Part shown: positions 61,184 to 64,000 of the stretch, in pieces
Position numbering within the stretch: position 1 is the stretch's first letter
Layout: every line of letters starts with the position of its first letter
Source: Candidatus Caldilinea saccharophila
GTDB taxonomy: Bacteria; Chloroflexota; Anaerolineae; Caldilineales; Caldilineaceae
Direction of reading: 5' to 3'
Assembly (NCBI GenBank): GCA_016710365.1
Contig: JADJVW010000016.1
Span: forward strand, 62,001 to 126,000
Length of the DNA: 64,000 bases
The notes under the pieces: generated by a model
The model's input: the letters and a program-made list of their open reading frames with translations, nothing else
Told to the model about the DNA's origin: nothing
Database searches by the model: none
Translations under genes and position numbers: made by a program

Positions 61184-63158
61184 ATGCGAAAGGTTACGGT
61201 TGCAAGTCTGCTCGTCATTTTGGCGCTGGTATTGGCTGCGTGTGGAGGCGCCCCGGCTGCACCACCAGCCGACGCCCCTGCAGTAGATGCCCCGGCTGCG
61301 GAAGCGCCAGCCGCGGCTGCGCCCTCAGGCGAGATGGCAATGGAAGCCCCAAGTCTGGCGGAAGCTGTAGCGGCCGGCACATTGCCCCCGCTGGAAGATC
61401 GTCTGCCGAAGGTTCCGTTCGTGGTTGGCCCAGGCGTGTTGCTGAGCGAGGCCAATGTGCCGAACTGGGCGCCAGGTCAGTACGGCGGCACCATGAACTC
61501 GGCGCACAGCGTCGCCGACTGGTCGCCCGATGTTTTCGTCATGATGAACGAGCCGCTGCTGCAGGCGCCGACCTGAGCGTGCAGGGCATCCAGGGCAATG
61601 TCCTGAAGAGCTTTGAGGTGAGCGACGACAATACCGTCTTCACCTTCAAAATGCGCGAAGGGCTGAAGTGGTCGGACGGCGAGCCGGTCACCACCGAAGA
61701 TGTCCGCTTCACGTGGGAGAACATTTACGGTAATGAGAAGCTCTTCGCGACCGGCGTGCCTGCGCGCTTCCGCACGGGTTACGACCCGGCCGGCGACCCG
61801 ATGACGCTGGATATTATGGACGACTACAACTTTACGTTGACGTCGACGGGTCCCTACGGTGGTTTCCTGCGCAACATCACCATTGAAGGCTGGAACGGCT
61901 ACACCGAGCTGATCAACCCGGCGCACGTGCTCAAGCAATGGCATCCCGATTTCACGCCGATCGAAGATATGAAGGCGGACCTGGAAGCCAACAACCTGAC
62001 CGACGAGTGGTGGCAACTCTTCTCGCAGCAGAAACGCTGCCAGAGTTGGGACGTGACGCGCGCTCGCTGCATCGGCTACCCCACGCTGACCCCGTGGATC
62101 TCCGTGCAGCCAGAGTCGCCCGGCATCATGGTCTTCGAGCGCAATCCCTATTACTTCAAGGTTGACACGGAAGGCAAACAACTGCCCTACATCGACAAGA
62201 TTGTGTCGGTGCAGGTGGAAGACGTCGAGATGGTCAATCAGCGGTGCTGTCCGGCGACGTGGACTTCCTGCGGGAGAGCACGGCGCTGATAAAGGTGCCA
62301 CTGTACAAGGAGAATGAGGAAAAGGGCGGTTTCCGCACCGTGCTGACCGACATGCATGTCGACTCCAGCATGCTCTACCTCAACCAGACCTTCAACGACG
62401 AGACCTGGCGCAAAGTTGCCCAGGACATCCGTTTCCGCAAGGCGTTGAGCCACGCTATCGACCGCCAGGAGATCATCGACAGCGTCTACTACGGCATGGC
62501 CGAGATGCCGATGGTAAGCGTCGGCGAAGAGAACTCCACCTATGACGTGGATGCCGCCAACGCCCTGTTGGACGAAATGGGGATGACCGAGCGCGACGCC
62601 AACGGTATGCGCATGGTTGACGGCAAACCTTTCTCCATCCTGCTCGAGCACGGCGCACACGCGCCGGACCTGGAGTCGGTGGCGGAGTTGGTCTCCGAGC
62701 AACTGAAGGATGTCGGCATTGACCTGCAGGTGAAGCGCATCGACCCGCAGTTGTGGGATCAGCGCAATCTTGCCAATGGGCTTCAGGCGACGATGTTCTG
62801 GGGCCATGACCAGGGCTGGGACAGCGACTACACCGGCAGCGACAGCTTCAACCGCACCGCGCGTGCGTGGCACCTGTGGCACCAGACCAACGGCGCCGAA
62901 GGCGAGGAGCCGCCGCAGTGGGTGAAGGACATGTATGCGTTGGACGTCGCCCGCTGGAGTTCGGTCTCCGGCTCCGATGAGTTCAACCAGCTTAAGGAAG
63001 ATAGCTTTGCCTGGGTGCGCGAAAACCTGCCCGCGATCACGATCGTAGAAAAGGTGAAGTACCCGATGATCGCCGCAGCGAACCTTCGCAACGTGGCGGA
63101 AGGCGGCTATGCCATCGCCTCGAACTTCGCAGGCGAGCAGCTTTGGTTTGAGCAGTAA
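61184..63158 (+). CDS. ABC transporter substrate-binding lipoprotein (SBP family 5), two frameshifts
   Basis: The 658-residue product has a lipoprotein signal (SLLVILALVLAAC, Cys near residue 20) and an Ala/Pro-rich linker. Then come the family 5 (peptide/nickel/oligosaccharide) motifs TVFTFKMREGLKWSDGEPVTTEDVRFTW, FERNPYYFKVDTEGKQLPYIDKI, FRKALSHAIDRQEIID and the C-terminal EQLKDVGIDLQVKRID. It is split near 61570 and 62240; one base is missing at each. Such proteins in Chloroflexota often import sugars or oligosaccharides rather than peptides. It is followed by a DppB-type permease. Confidence 0.88.
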
Positions 63159-63168
63159 TTGATCTTCA

Positions 63169-63209
63169 GCGAGAGAGGCCGGCCAGCTCAACTGGCCGGC
63201 CTCTCTCGC
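63169..63209 (+). terminator. Perfect 18-bp hairpin after the binding-protein gene
   Basis: GCGAGAGAGGCCGGCCAG at 63169-63186 pairs perfectly with its complement at 63192-63209 around a 5-base loop. No T-run follows, so it probably protects the mRNA 3' end or attenuates, matching the position of the hairpin at 40481 in the other ABC operon. Confidence 0.75.
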
Positions 63210-63247
63210 ACCGTCCTGGCTTGAAGCACCCCACAAGCGTTCGAATG

Positions 63248-63325
63248 CAGCAGAAAATGGCCTCCAAATCGTTAGATGTAAACAAACGGCTTGACACGGC
63301 GGAGACTCGCCGCCATTTTCTGCTG
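63248..63325. repeat. 14-bp inverted repeat before the permease
   Basis: CAGCAGAAAATGGC at 63248-63261 is complementary to GCCATTTTCTGCTG at 63312-63325, with a 50-base loop. It lies in the gap between the binding protein and the permease, downstream of the 18-bp hairpin. It may belong to an insertion-like element or a regulatory fold. Confidence 0.6.
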
Positions 63326-63373
63326 TACAAGTGAGACTGGCGTTGCACCATCTTCTTCAGGAGGTAGCTATAC

Positions 63374-64000
63374 GTGCTCGTCTATATCATTCGTCGTCTA
63401 TTGATGTTGATTCCGATTCTGCTCCTGGTTTCGTTCATCGCCTTTTTCGTGATTGAACTGCCGCCCGGTGACTGGGTGACGACTTATGTTTCCCAACTGC
63501 GCACCTCCGGCATCCAGATGTCCGACCAGGAGGCGCAGCGTCTGACTGCACTCTACGGCTTTGACCAACCCACCTACGTGCGCTATTTCAAATGGATTAC
63601 GGGCATCGTCACTCGCGGTGATTTTGGCTGGTCATTTCAGTGGGGCAGGCCTGTTGGTGAGGTGATTGCGGAGCGGCTCCCCATTACGTTAGCGATTTCG
63701 TTGATGGCTCTGGTTTTTTCGTGGATAGTTGCGATCCCGATTGGGATCTATTCGGCCACTCATCAATATTCGCTCATCGATTACCTGGCTACGTTTATCG
63801 GATTTATCGGCCTGGCGACGCCCGGATTTTTGCTGGCAATGATTTTGGCGTGGGCGGCGAATCAGTTTCTTGGCTTCTCGGCGCTCGGCCTGTATTCAAA
63901 AGAATTTCTAGATGCGCCGTGGAGTTTTGCCAAAGCCATGAACATGCTCCAGCACATGATCTTGCCATTGATCATCATCGGTATGGCAAGCGCCGGCTCC
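63374..64000 (+). CDS. DppB-type ABC transporter permease, 3'-truncated by the window
   Basis: A GTG at 63374 behind AGGAGGT starts a protein that has no stop within the window, so it runs off the end; 209 codons are visible. It opens with LVYIIRRLLMLIPILLLVSFIAFFVIELPPGD, the N-terminal helix and PPGD motif of DppB/OppB permeases, followed by LYGFDQPTYVRYFKWITG and GDFGWSFQWGRPVGEVIAERLPITLAISLMAL. It is the first permease for the family 5 binding protein upstream. Confidence 0.9.
   Translation, partial: MLVYIIRRLLMLIPILLLVSFIAFFVIELPPGDWVTTYVSQLRTSGIQMSDQEAQRLTALYGFDQPTYVRYFKWITGIVTRGDFGWSFQWGRPVGEVIAERLPITLAISLMALVFSWIVAIPIGIYSATHQYSLIDYLATFIGFIGLATPGFLLAMILAWAANQFLGFSALGLYSKEFLDAPWSFAKAMNMLQHMILPLIIIGMASAGS

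Overview
The window is a GC-rich (by eye about 60%), densely coded stretch of bacterial chromosome. Gene content and style suggest a Chloroflexota bacterium of the Anaerolineae/Caldilineae type: a divergent chaperonin paralogue, a conserved acidic-tail protein, many sugar ABC transporters, Gfo/Idh oxidoreductases and sulfatases, a DMSO-reductase-type operon, and short palindromic repeat families between genes. This is inference from family content; no rRNA is present to confirm it. I found no tRNA, rRNA or CRISPR array.

Region by region. 1-12 kb: the 3' part of a threonine synthase, a 37-residue membrane protein, a DMT permease, lysA, recA with its promoter and a candidate LexA site, an acetamidase/formamidase, a quinone oxidoreductase, a second threonine synthase, and two Chloroflexota-style unknowns followed by a patatin-like lipase. 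12-18 kb (minus strand): tex, a lipoprotein, a Zn amidohydrolase of the allantoate/carbamoylase type, and hutI in one tight operon. 18-26 kb: a methyltransferase, small unknowns, a large 7TM-PAS hybrid histidine kinase with two receiver domains, and a divergent GroEL-like protein directly followed by a beta-propeller protein. 26-34 kb: a sugar catabolic set (TIM-barrel isomerase, Gfo/Idh dehydrogenase, fucose-isomerase-like protein), a HepT/MntA toxin-antitoxin pair, a sulfatase, a broken peptidase E and a glycerophosphodiesterase. 33.8-38.6 kb: an accessory island bracketed by two nearly identical 279-bp direct repeats, holding a dienelactone hydrolase, an IS630-type element, a small membrane ORF, a VOC protein and a MazEF-type module. 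38.9-46.9 kb: a sugar ABC transporter with two sulfatases; an IS110-family element lies between the sulfatases. 47-53 kb (minus strand): dmsA-dmsB-dmsC-torD-polyferredoxin. 53-64 kb: a ChbG/YdjC deacetylase, a Gfo/Idh dehydrogenase behind a well-formed promoter/operator, a TIM-barrel isomerase, a roughly 1350-residue glycoside hydrolase, and a peptide/sugar ABC transporter that runs off the end.

Together the second half looks like loci for taking up, desulfating, deacetylating and catabolising complex, probably sulfated, glycans, next to an anaerobic Mo-enzyme respiratory module.

A major caveat: at least 18 otherwise intact genes, including recA and tex, carry isolated single-base frameshifts in which the protein continues cleanly in another frame. 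Both missing and extra bases occur. The simplest reading is residual indel error in the assembly rather than decay, so these genes are annotated here as single genes with the shift noted.
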